Assembly (NCBI GenBank): GCA_020444165.1
Contig: JAHLLK010000014.1
Coordinates: forward strand, 1 to 64,000
Direction: 5' to 3'
Length of the DNA stretch: 64,000 bases
Source of the DNA: Deltaproteobacteria bacterium
GTDB taxonomy: Bacteria > Desulfobacterota > Desulfarculia > Desulfarculales > Desulfarculaceae
Under the pieces are notes generated by a model. It was not told the origin of the DNA. It made no database searches and saw only the letters and a program-made list of their open reading frames with translations. Positions 34,682 to 43,644 of the stretch are shown here, one piece after another. The position numbers were made by a program, and so were the translations under genes. Position 1 is the stretch's first letter. Every line of letters starts with the position of its first letter.

Positions 34682-34698
34682 GGGGAGCGCCGCTCCCC
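34682..34698 (+). terminator. Hairpin after the small helical-protein gene
   Basis: GGGGAGC-GCC-GCTCCCC lies nine bases past the stop codon, followed by CCCC and no T-run. Confidence 0.45.
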
Positions 34699-34759
34699 CC
34701 GGAGGCCTGGGCCCTGCCGCGGCCCTCCCTCCCCCCTGCCGCCCCACCCGCGGAAAAAA

Positions 34760-34789
34760 TTGCCGGCGAAATTTGGCAAGCCGTATAAT
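34760..34789 (+). promoter_or_regulatory. Promoter of the PocR-domain histidine kinase
   Basis: TTGCCG (34760-34765) and a perfect TATAAT (34784-34789) are 18 bases apart, about 255 bp before the kinase ATG. The rest of the 34673-35044 gap holds the preceding hairpin and no small gene. Confidence 0.6.
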
Positions 34790-35044
34790 CCGGTTTGATT
34801 CTGCCTCAGCGTTCCGCGAGATCGTTAGCGAAACCTCACCAAGTCCTGGGCCCGGGGCCAGGGTCTGCCGCAAGGAGGCCGAGGGGCCGACTCCTCCCGT
34901 GCCGCCCGCGGGGGGAAGCGCCTGGAACGCGGGGGCCGGAGCCTTAAATGCTGGCTTTCTGGTGGGGTAAGGGGAAGTATATAAGTAGTATAAAGGTGTT
35001 CAGCCGTGCCCCGGCGTTGGGGGGGACGGGAGCAAGCCAGAATT

Positions 35045-37804
35045 ATGCACGCCAAACCACCTGACAAGACATCCGAGCTGGCCCCGCTGAAAATAGCCGC
35101 CATCTACGCGGTGGTGGGTTGCCTGTGGATTCTGGCCTCGGACCGTGTCTTGGCCCTCTTGATCCCCGACGCCCAGGGCTTCGCGCTGGCGTCCACCTAC
35201 AAAGGTTGGATCTACGTCGTCCTCACGGCCCTGCTCATCTACGGCCTGGTGCGGGCCGCTCTGCTGCGGGCCGAAAAAGCCCAGACGGCGGTGCGAGAGG
35301 GCGAAACCCGCTTCCGCCTGGTGATGGACCAGGCGGTGGACCTCATGTTCCTGCACGACGACGACGGCCGCATCCTGGACGCGAACCAGGCGGCGGTGGA
35401 CATCCTGGCCTACCGCCGGGAGGAACTCCTGGGCATGCGGATACGCGATCTGGACCCCTATGCCGAAGCGGAACGCCACCGGGAGTTGTGGTGGAGCAAG
35501 TTGCCCCCGGGAGGCAGTCAGCGTTTCGATACCTGGCTCCGGCGCAAAGACGGCAGCCTGCTTGCGGTGGAGGTTAACCTGGCCGCCGTGGAGATGGGCG
35601 GCAAGCGGCTCCTGTTGGCCGTGGCCCGGGACATCACCGAGCGCAAGCGCCTGGAAGCCGACCTGAGCGAGAGCCGCCGCTTCCTGACCGACCTCATCGA
35701 GAACAGCGGGGCCTTGATCTTCGTCAAAGATCTGGAAGGCCGCTACCAACTGGTCAACCGTAAATGGGAGGAGGTCTGCGGCCTGACCCGCCGCGAAGTC
35801 CTGGGCCGCACCGACGCGGAACTGTTCCCGGGCGAAATCGGCAGGCATTTCCGCGAGAACGACCTGGAGGTGCTCCGCAGCGGGGAGGTGGTGGAAAAAG
35901 AGGAAACCCTGGAGAGCCCCCACGGCCAGCGCTTCTTCATCTCCATCAAGTTCCCGGTGAAAAACCCGGCGGGCGGCATCATCGGCACTTGCGGCATGAC
36001 CACCGAGATCACCGAGCGCAAGCGGGCCGAGGAGGCCCTGGAAAAGCGTCTGATCGCGCTGAGCCGCCCGCTGGACGACCCCGCGGGCCTGGTTTTCCAG
36101 GATCTGTTCAACCTGGAGGACATCCAGCACATCCAGGACCTTTTCGCCCGGGCCACCGGCGTGGCCTCCATCATCACCCACCCCGACGGCACCCCCCTCA
36201 CCCGGCCCAGCAACTTCTGCCGCCTGTGCAAAGAGGTGATCCGCAAGACCGAGAAGGGGCTCCGGAACTGCTACGCTTCCGACGCCCTCCTGGGCCGGCA
36301 AAACCCGGCCGGGCCCCTGGTGCAGCCCTGCCTGAGCGGCGGGCTGTGGGACGCCGGGGCCAGCATCACGGTGGGCGGCCAGCACCTGGCCAACTGGCTC
36401 ATCGGCCAGGTGCGGAACGATGAGCAGAGCGAGGAGGCCATGCGCCGCTACGCCCGGGAGATCGGGGCCGACGAGGAGGAGATCCTGGCCGCCTTCCGCG
36501 AGGTGCCCACCATGCCCGAGGAGCAGTTCCGCCGGGTGGCCGACGCCTTGTTCGCCCTGGCCAACCAGCATTCCACCGTGGCCTACCAGAACGTGCAGCA
36601 GGCCCGTTTCATCACCGAGCGGAAATGGGCCGAGGCGGAGAAGGCCCGCATGGAGGCCCAGCTCCTGCAAGCCCAGAAGATGGAGGCCATCGGGACGCTG
36701 GCCGGGGGCATCGCCCACGATTTCAACAACATCCTCGGCGCGATCCTGGGCTATGCCGAGATCGCCAAGGACGACGCCCAGGCCGGGCGCTGCAACCCCC
36801 GGGACCTGGATCAGATCTTGATCGCGGCCGAACGGGCCAAGAACCTGGTCAAGCAGATCCTCACCTTCAGCCGCAAGGTGGAACCGGAGCGGCGGCCCCT
36901 GAACCTGAACCAGGAGGTGGGCCGGGCCATGGAGTTGTTGTCCCACACCCTGCCCAAGATGATTTCCACCAAACTTGAACTGGACTCCCACCCCAGGCTG
37001 GTGTTTGCCGATCCCGGTCAGCTCAGCCAGGTGATCCTGAACCTGGCGGCCAACGCCGCCCAGGCCATGCCCGAGGGAGGCCAACTCACCATCGCCACCG
37101 GTTTCGTCAACCTGCCGGAGCAGGTCTGCGTGGCCTGTGGTACGCGATTCGCTGGCGACTGGGTGACCCTCCAGGTTTCCGACACCGGCCGGGGCATTGA
37201 CGCCGAGGACCTGCCCCGGGTTTTCGACCCCTTTTTCACCACCAAGGAGGTGGGCCAGGGCACCGGCCTGGGGCTTTCCATGGTGCACGGCATCGTGCAG
37301 AGCCACGGGGGGCACATCGGCTGCCTCAGCGAGCCGGGCCAAGGCGCCACTTTCACCATCTTTCTCGCGCCTTACCGCGCGGAGAATTTCGCCTGGCGCG
37401 GGGCGGAGGCCTTGCCCCCGGAACTCCCCGGCGGCCACGAAACCCTCCTCCTGGTGGATGACGAGGCGGCGCTGCTCACCACGGCGCGGCATTTCCTGGA
37501 AAGCGTGGGCTACCAGGTGCTCACGACCGCCAACGGCGAGGAAGCCCTGGAAATCTACGGGGAGGATGGCCGGGACATCAGCCTGGTGATCTTGGACCTG
37601 GGCATGCCCGGCATGGGCGGGCACAAGACCCTGCAGGCCCTCCGGCGCCAAAACCCCCAGGCCAGGGTGCTGGTGGCCAGCGGCTATGGGGCCGACGAAC
37701 GGGCCAAGGGCGCCCTGGCCGACGGCGCGGTGGGCTATGTGGGCAAGCCTTTTCTGAAAGCGGAGCTGTTGACCCAGGTCCGCCAGGCGCTGGACCGGGC
37801 CTGA
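35045..37804 (+). CDS. Membrane-bound hybrid histidine kinase with PAS, PAS, PocR, kinase and receiver domains
   Basis: A 919-residue protein. Two N-terminal membrane helices (about 16-36 and 52-72) flank a short periplasmic loop. Two PAS domains (about 85-205, 215-330) are followed by a PocR sensory domain (about 350-505, with SNFCRLCKEVI and LRNCYASDALLG). The HisKA has His558 in GGIAHDFNN, then HATPase_c (DTGRGID, FFTTKEVGQGTGLGLS) and a receiver with Asp851 in [10 protein letters not shown]. PocR domains sense small hydrocarbon-derived ligands in propanediol regulators. No response regulator gene is adjacent. ATG 35045 opens the sequence; a GTG 39 bases earlier is possible. Confidence 0.9.
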   Translation: MHAKPPDKTSELAPLKIAAIYAVVGCLWILASDRVLALLIPDAQGFALASTYKGWIYVVLTALLIYGLVRAALLRAEKAQTAVREGETRFRLVMDQAVDLMFLHDDDGRILDANQAAVDILAYRREELLGMRIRDLDPYAEAERHRELWWSKLPPGGSQRFDTWLRRKDGSLLAVEVNLAAVEMGGKRLLLAVARDITERKRLEADLSESRRFLTDLIENSGALIFVKDLEGRYQLVNRKWEEVCGLTRREVLGRTDAELFPGEIGRHFRENDLEVLRSGEVVEKEETLESPHGQRFFISIKFPVKNPAGGIIGTCGMTTEITERKRAEEALEKRLIALSRPLDDPAGLVFQDLFNLEDIQHIQDLFARATGVASIITHPDGTPLTRPSNFCRLCKEVIRKTEKGLRNCYASDALLGRQNPAGPLVQPCLSGGLWDAGASITVGGQHLANWLIGQVRNDEQSEEAMRRYAREIGADEEEILAAFREVPTMPEEQFRRVADALFALANQHSTVAYQNVQQARFITERKWAEAEKARMEAQLLQAQKMEAIGTLAGGIAHDFNNILGAILGYAEIAKDDAQAGRCNPRDLDQILIAAERAKNLVKQILTFSRKVEPERRPLNLNQEVGRAMELLSHTLPKMISTKLELDSHPRLVFADPGQLSQVILNLAANAAQAMPEGGQLTIATGFVNLPEQVCVACGTRFAGDWVTLQVSDTGRGIDAEDLPRVFDPFFTTKEVGQGTGLGLSMVHGIVQSHGGHIGCLSEPGQGATFTIFLAPYRAENFAWRGAEALPPELPGGHETLLLVDDEAALLTTARHFLESVGYQVLTTANGEEALEIYGEDGRDISLVILDLGMPGMGGHKTLQALRRQNPQARVLVASGYGADERAKGALADGAVGYVGKPFLKAELLTQVRQALDRA

Positions 37805-37848
37805 GCGGGGTCGCCGTACGGGCCGCCGCACGGGTGGGGAGGGCGGGC

Positions 37849-37877
37849 TTGACAATGGTTCGACGTAGAACTATACT
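37849..37877 (+). promoter_or_regulatory. marR2 promoter with operator filling the spacer
   Basis: TTGACA (37849-37854) and TATACT (37872-37877) are 17 bases apart. The spacer contains GGTTCGACGTAGAACT (37857-37872), a near-palindrome matching the perfect site at 38328. Binding would block RNA polymerase, as expected for autorepression. Confidence 0.8.
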
Positions 37878-37883
37878 GGGGCC

Positions 37884-38309
37884 ATGAGTACCGAGCACAT
37901 AGTTGCCCTCATCGGCAGCGTCCGCGCCCGGGCGCACGAGCTCATCAGCCGCGAGCTGGAGCGCCGGGGGCATGGCCGCCTGGCCCCCTCCCACGGGGCC
38001 ATCCTGGTTTTGCTCTATAAGCAGGGGCCGTTGCCCATGGGAGCCCTGGCCCAGGCCATTGACCGCCGCAAAAACACGGTCACCAGCCTGGTGGGCAAGC
38101 TGGAGGCGGCCGGCTATGTACGGCGGCAGCCCTCCCCGGAGGACCAGCGGGTGAGCCTCGTGGCCCTCACCGAGCAGGGAGAGGCCTTTCGAGCCGACTT
38201 CGATGCCGTGTCCGAGAAACTCCTCCGCACGATTTGGGGCGATATGCCCCCGTCCCAGCGGGAAGCCCTGGTGGCGGGGTTGGAGCAGCTCCTGGCCAAT
38301 CTGAAATAG
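37884..38309 (+). CDS. MarR-family transcriptional repressor
   Basis: A 141-residue winged-helix regulator. The DNA-reading part is MGALAQAIDRRKNTVTSLVGKLE and the wing has PSPEDQRVSLVALTEQG, the family signature. The ATG lies seven bases after the -10, so the leader is very short or absent and no RBS is visible, which may mean leaderless or near-leaderless translation. A matching operator stands in front of both this gene and the flavin-protein gene 55 bp downstream, so it likely represses both in answer to a small effector. Confidence 0.9.
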   Translation: MSTEHIVALIGSVRARAHELISRELERRGHGRLAPSHGAILVLLYKQGPLPMGALAQAIDRRKNTVTSLVGKLEAAGYVRRQPSPEDQRVSLVALTEQGEAFRADFDAVSEKLLRTIWGDMPPSQREALVAGLEQLLANLK

Positions 38310-38327
38310 GTATTTTTTTAAGCTATT

Positions 38328-38343
38328 GGTTCTACGTAGAACC
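38328..38343. promoter_or_regulatory. Perfect palindromic operator before the flavin-protein gene
   Basis: GGTTCTACGTAGAACC is a perfect 16-bp palindrome (18 bp with the flanking T and A). It lies between the marR2 stop and the next ATG and matches the imperfect copy in the marR2 promoter at 14 of 16 positions. Confidence 0.8.
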
Positions 38344-38364
38344 ATTGGCGGAAAGGAAGTTCCC

Positions 38365-38766
38365 ATGCAGGAAGTGTTGGATTTCTTAAAGGCCAACCGC
38401 ACGGTTTTTCTGGCCACCAGCGATCACGGCCAAGCCCGGGTGCGGCCGTTCCAGTTTCAGTTCGCGGTGGACGGCCGGCTGTGGTTCTGCACCGCCAAGT
38501 CCAAGGAGGTGTACGCCCAACTCATCCAGGACCCCCGCTTCGAGCTGTCCGCCATGGCCCCCGACTGGGCCACCCTGCGCCTGAAGGGCGAGGTCAACCT
38601 GGATGACGACCCGGCCATCAAGGCCCGCATCCTGGAGGAAAACGAAATGATCCGCGGCATCTACGGCTCCGCGGACAACCCCGATTTCACGGCGTTCAGC
38701 GTGGACCACGGCACCGCTTTCCTGTTCGATTTCAGTGGGGAGCCGCCCAAGTCGTTCACTTTCTGA
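38365..38766 (+). CDS. Pyridoxamine 5'-phosphate oxidase-related flavin-binding protein
   Basis: A 133-residue split-barrel protein. The family pattern is FLKANRTVFLATSDHGQARVRPFQFQF, then LWFCTAKSKEVYAQLIQDPRFEL and LRLKGEVNLDDD. Small members bind FMN or F420 or haem and include nitroreductase-like and quinone-reducing proteins; which applies here cannot be told. GGAAGTTCCC precedes the ATG at 38365, inside a longer open frame that would start within the operator. It is probably a detoxification or redox enzyme induced when the upstream MarR protein releases its operator. Confidence 0.85.
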   Translation: MQEVLDFLKANRTVFLATSDHGQARVRPFQFQFAVDGRLWFCTAKSKEVYAQLIQDPRFELSAMAPDWATLRLKGEVNLDDDPAIKARILEENEMIRGIYGSADNPDFTAFSVDHGTAFLFDFSGEPPKSFTF

Positions 38767-38776
38767 GTCCCGGGTA

Positions 38777-38804
38777 CGGCGGGGGAGGGGAGCCTTCCCC
38801 GCCG
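38777..38804 (+). terminator. Hairpin after the flavin-protein gene
   Basis: An 8-bp stem CGGCGGGG/CCCCGCCG with a twelve-base loop, eleven bases past the stop. The remaining gap up to 39134 holds no evident gene; a weak TTGGCA/TATGGT promoter-like pair near 38920-38950 may serve the downstream kinase. Confidence 0.45.
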
Positions 38805-39134
38805 ATCTTCCCGCTCCCCTGTTCTGTCCCCGGCCTGCCGCCCGAGCCGGGGACTGGCCTGCAACCACCTGGATTATTTGAAATCAGCCGCCTCGAAAAT
38901 TTCGGCGCGGTGGAATTGGCATTGGCCGTGCGGGCAAAATATGGTTAGATCAAGTCGTGGACAAACCGCTTGAGGCGGGCCATGGTTCCAACCTCCGCAA
39001 GCCGCGGGCAGGCTGGGGACCCCCCAGGGAGGTTCCACCGAATTGCGGCGGTTTGCCCCAACAGCCGTCATTCGTGCCGGCCGGCAAATCCACGCTTTGG
39101 CCAAGTATCTGATAAGATGAGCGTACTATCCTAC

Positions 39135-39293
39135 TAGGAGGGTGTTGAAAAAGTCCATCCATGGCCTTTTTCAACCCATCTTGGCAAAAGCGTCGTTTTG
39201 CCAAGATGGACAAATTGCTTGCCTTTTCAAGGCCGCGCAATTTGGCGCACCGTCCCTGGCGCACCTATCAGGCTGTTTTTCAACAGCCTGATA
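39135..39293 (+). mobile_element. Four-hairpin repeat, copy B (TAGCAGG-type termini)
   Basis: A 159-bp element in the same order and orientation as copy A. It has GTTGAAAAAG/CTTTTTCAAC (39144-39175), then a perfect 14-bp hairpin CCATCTTGGCAAAA with loop GCGTCG (39176-39209), CAAATTGC/GCAATTTG, a degenerate GGCGCACC hairpin and the right end CTGTTTTTCAACAGCCTGAT. The main stem differs in sequence from copy A on both arms. It ends 32 bp before the haem-sensor kinase gene. Confidence 0.8.
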
Positions 39294-39325
39294 GGCGGCC
39301 CCGGTGCTTCCTGCGAGAGGCAATC

Positions 39326-42091
39326 ATGCTTACCGGCGGTGACCCCGAGAAAAATAAGTCATCCCGCTTTCCTTCTTGGCGGGTGCTGACCGTAGCCCTG
39401 GTGGTCACCTGTGTGGTGGGGGCGGGGTTGTATTATGCCCTGAACCGCTACATGCTCTCCCAGGCGGAGCAGAACATTCAAAATGTGCTGTTGGAGCACA
39501 AGGGCATCCATTACTATATCCAACGCAACACCCATCCGGCCCTTTATGAACTGAAAGATGAAGGCGAGGTCCCCCAGGATTTTTACTCGCCCGAGCTGTT
39601 GTCTTCCTCCTACATGCTCCGCAACATCCACCGCTATTACAACGAAGAGCGGGCCAAGGCCGGCTTGCCGCCCATCTACTACAAGATGGCGGCCAAGAAC
39701 CCCCGCAATCCCATCAACCGGGCCGATGAGCTGGAGACCCGTCTGATCGACATGTTCAACCAGAACCGCGGTTTGACTCATTTCAACGCGGTGATCGAGA
39801 TCGACGGCAAAAAATATCTGTACTACGCGGTGCCCTTTTTGCCCAACAACGGAGCCTGCCTGCGTTGCCACGGCAAGCGGGAGGACTCGCCCCGCCAGCT
39901 CCAGGAACGCTATCCCGGCCAGGGTGGGTTCAACGAGAAGCCAGGCGAGATCAGGGCCATCGAGTTCGTGCGCGCGCCCTTGCAGAGCTACGTACAGTCC
40001 TTCCATCTGATCTTCGCCGCTCTGCTGGCCGGGGTGGTGGCCCTGGTGCTCATCGTCCTGGTCAACCGCCGCCTCAGCGCGGTGGTGCAAGAGCGCACCC
40101 GGGAGCTGGAGTCCGAGCTCACCGAGCGCCAGCGGGCCGAGGCCGGCTTGCAGGAGCGGCAGGACTTCCTGAAGACCCTGGTGGAATGCTCCCTGGACGC
40201 CATCGTCACCACCGACGACAACCGCCGCATAACCTCCTGCAACTCCGCCTTCCTGGCCATGTACGGCTTTCGGCGGGAAGAGGTGCTGGGCCGCTCCATC
40301 CGCCTGTTGCACGCCAGCGACGAGAGTTTTGCCCGCTGGGGCGAGGTGGTCCGCCCCGTGCTGGCGGAGCAAGGCTTTTGGCGGGGGGAGTGGGAGTTTC
40401 AGCGCCAAGACGGCACCACCTTGGCCGTGGAGGTGGTTTCCTCGGCCCACCGGGGACCCGAGGGGGAGATCTACGGCTACGTGTCGATCCACCGGGACGT
40501 TACCGAGCGCAAGCGGACCGAGCAGGCCTTGTGGGAGAACGAGCAGAAGTTCCGGCAGCTCACCGAGAACATCGACGACGTGTTCTGGCTGACTGCGGCC
40601 GATTGGAGCCAGATCTACTACGTCAGCCCCGCCTTTGAAAAAATATGGGGCCTGCCCTGCGCCCGGCTGTATGAGAACCCCCGGCTCTGGCTGGAGTGCG
40701 TGGTGGAGGAGGACCTGGCCGCCCTGCTGGCCGCCATCCCGGAACAATGGGTCTCGACCGCGGATTTCGAGTTTCCCCCCTACCGCATCCGGCGGCCGGA
40801 CGGCGCCGTACGCTGGATCTCCGACCGGGCCTTTCCCATCATGGACGAGAACGGCCAGGTTCACCGGGTGGCCGGCATCTCCGAGGACATCACCGCGAGC
40901 AAAGAGGCCGAGGAAAACCGCAGCCGCCTGGAGCTGCAGCTCCGCCAGGCCCACAAGCTGGAGGCCGTGGGCACTCTGGCCGGCGGCATTGCCCACGACT
41001 TCAACAACATCCTGGCGGTGATCATGGGCTTTGCCGAGCTGGCCCAGGACGACGCCGCCGCGGGCAACCCCAACCCCGCCAGCCTGCGGCAGATTTTGCT
41101 CTCGGCCGAGCGGGCCAAGCAGTTGGTGCGCAAGATCCTGGCTTTCAGCCGCAAGGACGAGCCCGATCTGCAACCCCGGGACCTGAACCAGATGGTGCAG
41201 GGCGCCCTCACCATCCTGGGCCGCACCCTGCCCAAGATGATCGCCCTGGAATCGCGCCTGGCCAAGGCCTTGCCGCCGGTGCTGGCCGACGGGAGCCAGA
41301 TCGAACAGGTGCTTTTGAGCCTGGCCTCCAACTCGGCCGACGCCATGCCCGAGGGCGGCAAGCTGACCGTGGAGACCCAGTTGGTGGAGCTGGATGAGGA
41401 GTACTGCCGGCGGCACCTGGAGGTGCGCCCGGGGGCCTATGTGCTGCTCCAGTTCAGCGACACCGGCCACGGTATGGCCGAGGCGATACGCGAGCACATC
41501 TTCGAGCCGTTCTACACCACCAAGGAGGTGGGCAAGGGCACCGGTTTGGGGCTGTCCACCACCTACGGGGTGATCAAGAACCACGGCGGGCACATCTATT
41601 GCTACAGCGAGCCGGGCCAGGGCGCCACCTTCCAGGTCTACCTGCCGGTGGCGCCGGGCGAGGCCGGGGACCAGGCTCCGGCGCCGGGGAGCGGCCCGGC
41701 CCGGGAGGAGGCCTGGCGGGGAGCCGAGACCATCCTCCTGGTGGACGACGAGGAGGGCCTGCGGGAAATGGGCCGCCGCAACCTGGCCGACCTGGGCTAC
41801 CAGGTGCTCACCGCGGCCAGCGGGGAGGAGGCCCTGGAGGCCTTCGCCGCGGCCGACGGCCGGGTGGACCTGGTGATCATGGACCTGGGCATGCCCGGCA
41901 TGGGCGGGCACCAAGCCATGCGGCAGATCCTGGCCCGCGAACCGGGCGCCAAGGTGATCATCGCCAGCGGCTACGCGGCCAACGGCCGGGCCGCGGCCGC
42001 CCTGGCCGACGGCGCGGCGGGCTACGTGGCCAAGCCCTTCCGGCGGGCCGAGCTGGCGGCCACGGTGCGGGAGGTGTTGGACCGAGAGTAA
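39326..42091 (+). CDS. Hybrid histidine kinase with periplasmic c-type-haem (DUF3365/Tll0287-like) sensor
   Basis: A 921-residue protein. TM1 is about 19-40. The periplasmic DUF3365-like domain (about 45-215) contains [31 protein letters not shown] and the haem-binding motif C178-LR-C181-H182. TM2 is about 225-248. Two PAS domains (about 275-400, 405-530) precede HisKA with His557 (GGIAHDFNN), HATPase_c ([16 protein letters not shown]) and a receiver with Asp853 ([10 protein letters not shown]). A covalent haem would make it a redox or gas sensor; haem attachment is inferred from the motif. ATG 39326 with GAGAGG; the frame extends into repeat B. Confidence 0.92.
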   Translation: MLTGGDPEKNKSSRFPSWRVLTVALVVTCVVGAGLYYALNRYMLSQAEQNIQNVLLEHKGIHYYIQRNTHPALYELKDEGEVPQDFYSPELLSSSYMLRNIHRYYNEERAKAGLPPIYYKMAAKNPRNPINRADELETRLIDMFNQNRGLTHFNAVIEIDGKKYLYYAVPFLPNNGACLRCHGKREDSPRQLQERYPGQGGFNEKPGEIRAIEFVRAPLQSYVQSFHLIFAALLAGVVALVLIVLVNRRLSAVVQERTRELESELTERQRAEAGLQERQDFLKTLVECSLDAIVTTDDNRRITSCNSAFLAMYGFRREEVLGRSIRLLHASDESFARWGEVVRPVLAEQGFWRGEWEFQRQDGTTLAVEVVSSAHRGPEGEIYGYVSIHRDVTERKRTEQALWENEQKFRQLTENIDDVFWLTAADWSQIYYVSPAFEKIWGLPCARLYENPRLWLECVVEEDLAALLAAIPEQWVSTADFEFPPYRIRRPDGAVRWISDRAFPIMDENGQVHRVAGISEDITASKEAEENRSRLELQLRQAHKLEAVGTLAGGIAHDFNNILAVIMGFAELAQDDAAAGNPNPASLRQILLSAERAKQLVRKILAFSRKDEPDLQPRDLNQMVQGALTILGRTLPKMIALESRLAKALPPVLADGSQIEQVLLSLASNSADAMPEGGKLTVETQLVELDEEYCRRHLEVRPGAYVLLQFSDTGHGMAEAIREHIFEPFYTTKEVGKGTGLGLSTTYGVIKNHGGHIYCYSEPGQGATFQVYLPVAPGEAGDQAPAPGSGPAREEAWRGAETILLVDDEEGLREMGRRNLADLGYQVLTAASGEEALEAFAAADGRVDLVIMDLGMPGMGGHQAMRQILAREPGAKVIIASGYAANGRAAAALADGAAGYVAKPFRRAELAATVREVLDRE

Positions 42092-43644
42092 ATGCGGAGG
42101 TTTTTAATCGATATGTCAGATAAAGCCGTAGCGAACGCTTGAAGTTGCGACTGTGCGTTTTAATGTGTTCGCTGGTTCAATTTCATGGTTAAATATTGGA
42201 GAGTTCCTATTGAAAAACTGGTGGGGTGTAGGTTAACAAGTGTACGGCATAAACTTTGCGTGACTGGCAAATGCTATGCGTCAGAAGAGGTGGTTTATGC
42301 TCTCGTAGTTGAAGCTTAATCTTGATGCAATATGATCTGATTAAATTTGTAATTAGTTACAAATTGCACTGCTTAAAACGCATAAACTTAATTTATTGAT
42401 GGTGAAAATCGATCTAAAGTGGTTTGCTGGTCTATATGAGATTTCTGAAAAACTTAGATGATTAATGTTGGGGATTGTCTTGTGGTATCTCTAACAATAT
42501 GATTCACTTCTAAAGTATAAATTCTTTGTTAGTTTGGGGGGGGTAATGAGATTTCCTCGCTGGTTAAGGTATATTTGGTGGGTTGGACTTTGTGGCTTGC
42601 TTGGCAGATTTTTTCTTATGAGATTGCCTGCTATTGAAGAAGGATTTAACTACCCCGTTGACATTGCTCTTTTACTAGTTTTTATTGCCCTGATATTGGT
42701 TCCAATTTTTCCAGACATGTCTCTGTTTGGTTTGAAATTTAAACAAGAGATCGAGGAGATGCGTAAGGAAGTTGCTGAGCAACTCAATGAATTTAATGCG
42801 CAGATAAAATTAACAATTGCGAGTAATAGCGAAACGGTAGTGCAGTTAAGAGAGATTAAGGCTCAGATACAATCTACAATAACCAGTAATAATAGCGTAA
42901 ATATAACAATGCCGTTGCCCCCTCCTGATGATCAGCTTCCTTTGCTTGAAAAGAGGATTAAGGGAGATGTGTCTGAATATCTAGAAGGTGTGGATTATAA
43001 TAGTAAAAATCGCGCTGGGGATATGTTTAATGGCGTCGGACAAAATGCTATCTATTTGTTTAGGATACGATATTCTCTCGAAAAAGTTTTAAGAGATATT
43101 TGGCGTTATGTTGGCTTAACGCAAGAAAGCCAAAGGGCGGTGGGGATTGGACAAATTATTGCGGCATTAACGAGGCGGGATATTATTAGCCCTGAGCTTG
43201 GGGTGGCAATTAAAGATATATATTCGGTTTGTTCTCCGGCTATTCACGGTGAGCCAGTAACGAAAGCTCAGGTGGAATTTGTGGAAGATGTTTCTCCTAG
43301 AGTGTTGGAGGCTTTGTCGGTAGCTGAAGGTAGGTTGATGGGGACAAATTAGGTGTATCGTAATTTAAAAAATGTACTGCAGTGTGTTGCGGTCGGGATA
43401 AATGTAGTAAAATTAATACGGACTAATGGGTGGTAACTAGTGTGTTATTGTTGCGCTTTCCTTGCTTATTGTTGTCGTATGTGTTCGTTCCCAATATTTT
43501 CCGTGAAACAACTTGTAAAACATGACAACATGTTAACTATTCCCTAGGTTGATTGGCGCTAGTTGCTTCTTAAGGTTGTTTTTCCAAATTGACGGCGGAA
43601 TTATTATATTCCGCTGGTCGCGCGAGAATGACGCCGCTCCCCCC
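42092..43644. other. Low-GC islet between two high-GC kinase genes
   Basis: About 1.55 kb is strikingly AT-rich (visibly under 45 percent GC, versus about two thirds outside) and its limits coincide with the ends of both kinase genes. It carries one gene (42546-43352). 42092-42545 and 43353-43644 hold no other convincing gene; a 7-bp hairpin (GCGGAAT/ATTCCGC, 43595-43614) lies at the right border. No terminal inverted or direct repeat and no integrase was seen. Confidence 0.8.
42546..43352 (+). CDS. Membrane-anchored coiled-coil protein with a possible HEPN/DUF4145-like C-terminal domain
   Basis: A 268-residue protein. Two N-terminal membrane helices (about 8-26 and 36-54) are followed by a coiled coil (about 60-105, FKQEIEEMRKEVAEQLNEFN), a proline hinge (MPLPPPDDQ) and a helical C-terminal domain (about 145-262). 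The last part, RYSLEKVLRDIWRYVG up to IYSVCSPAIHGEPVT, recalls DUF4145/HEPN folds that end with an Asn/Ser-x-x-x-H-G motif, but the match is by eye only. ATG 42546 follows GGGGGGG. Low GC and unusual codons (ATA, TTA, AGA) mark it as recently acquired. Function unknown. Confidence 0.7.
   Translation: MRFPRWLRYIWWVGLCGLLGRFFLMRLPAIEEGFNYPVDIALLLVFIALILVPIFPDMSLFGLKFKQEIEEMRKEVAEQLNEFNAQIKLTIASNSETVVQLREIKAQIQSTITSNNSVNITMPLPPPDDQLPLLEKRIKGDVSEYLEGVDYNSKNRAGDMFNGVGQNAIYLFRIRYSLEKVLRDIWRYVGLTQESQRAVGIGQIIAALTRRDIISPELGVAIKDIYSVCSPAIHGEPVTKAQVEFVEDVSPRVLEALSVAEGRLMGTN

Noticed and set aside
35000..37855. 951-codon open frame antisense to the PocR kinase
   Set aside because: The plus-strand gene has a complete kinase architecture; the antisense product is His/Gln/Gly-rich without domains. 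The same holds for the antisense frames at 39359-41914 and 21166-23481.
42092..43644. Low-GC islet as an integrated element with attachment sites
   Set aside because: No direct repeats, tRNA gene, integrase or transposase is visible at the borders, so only recent acquisition can be claimed.
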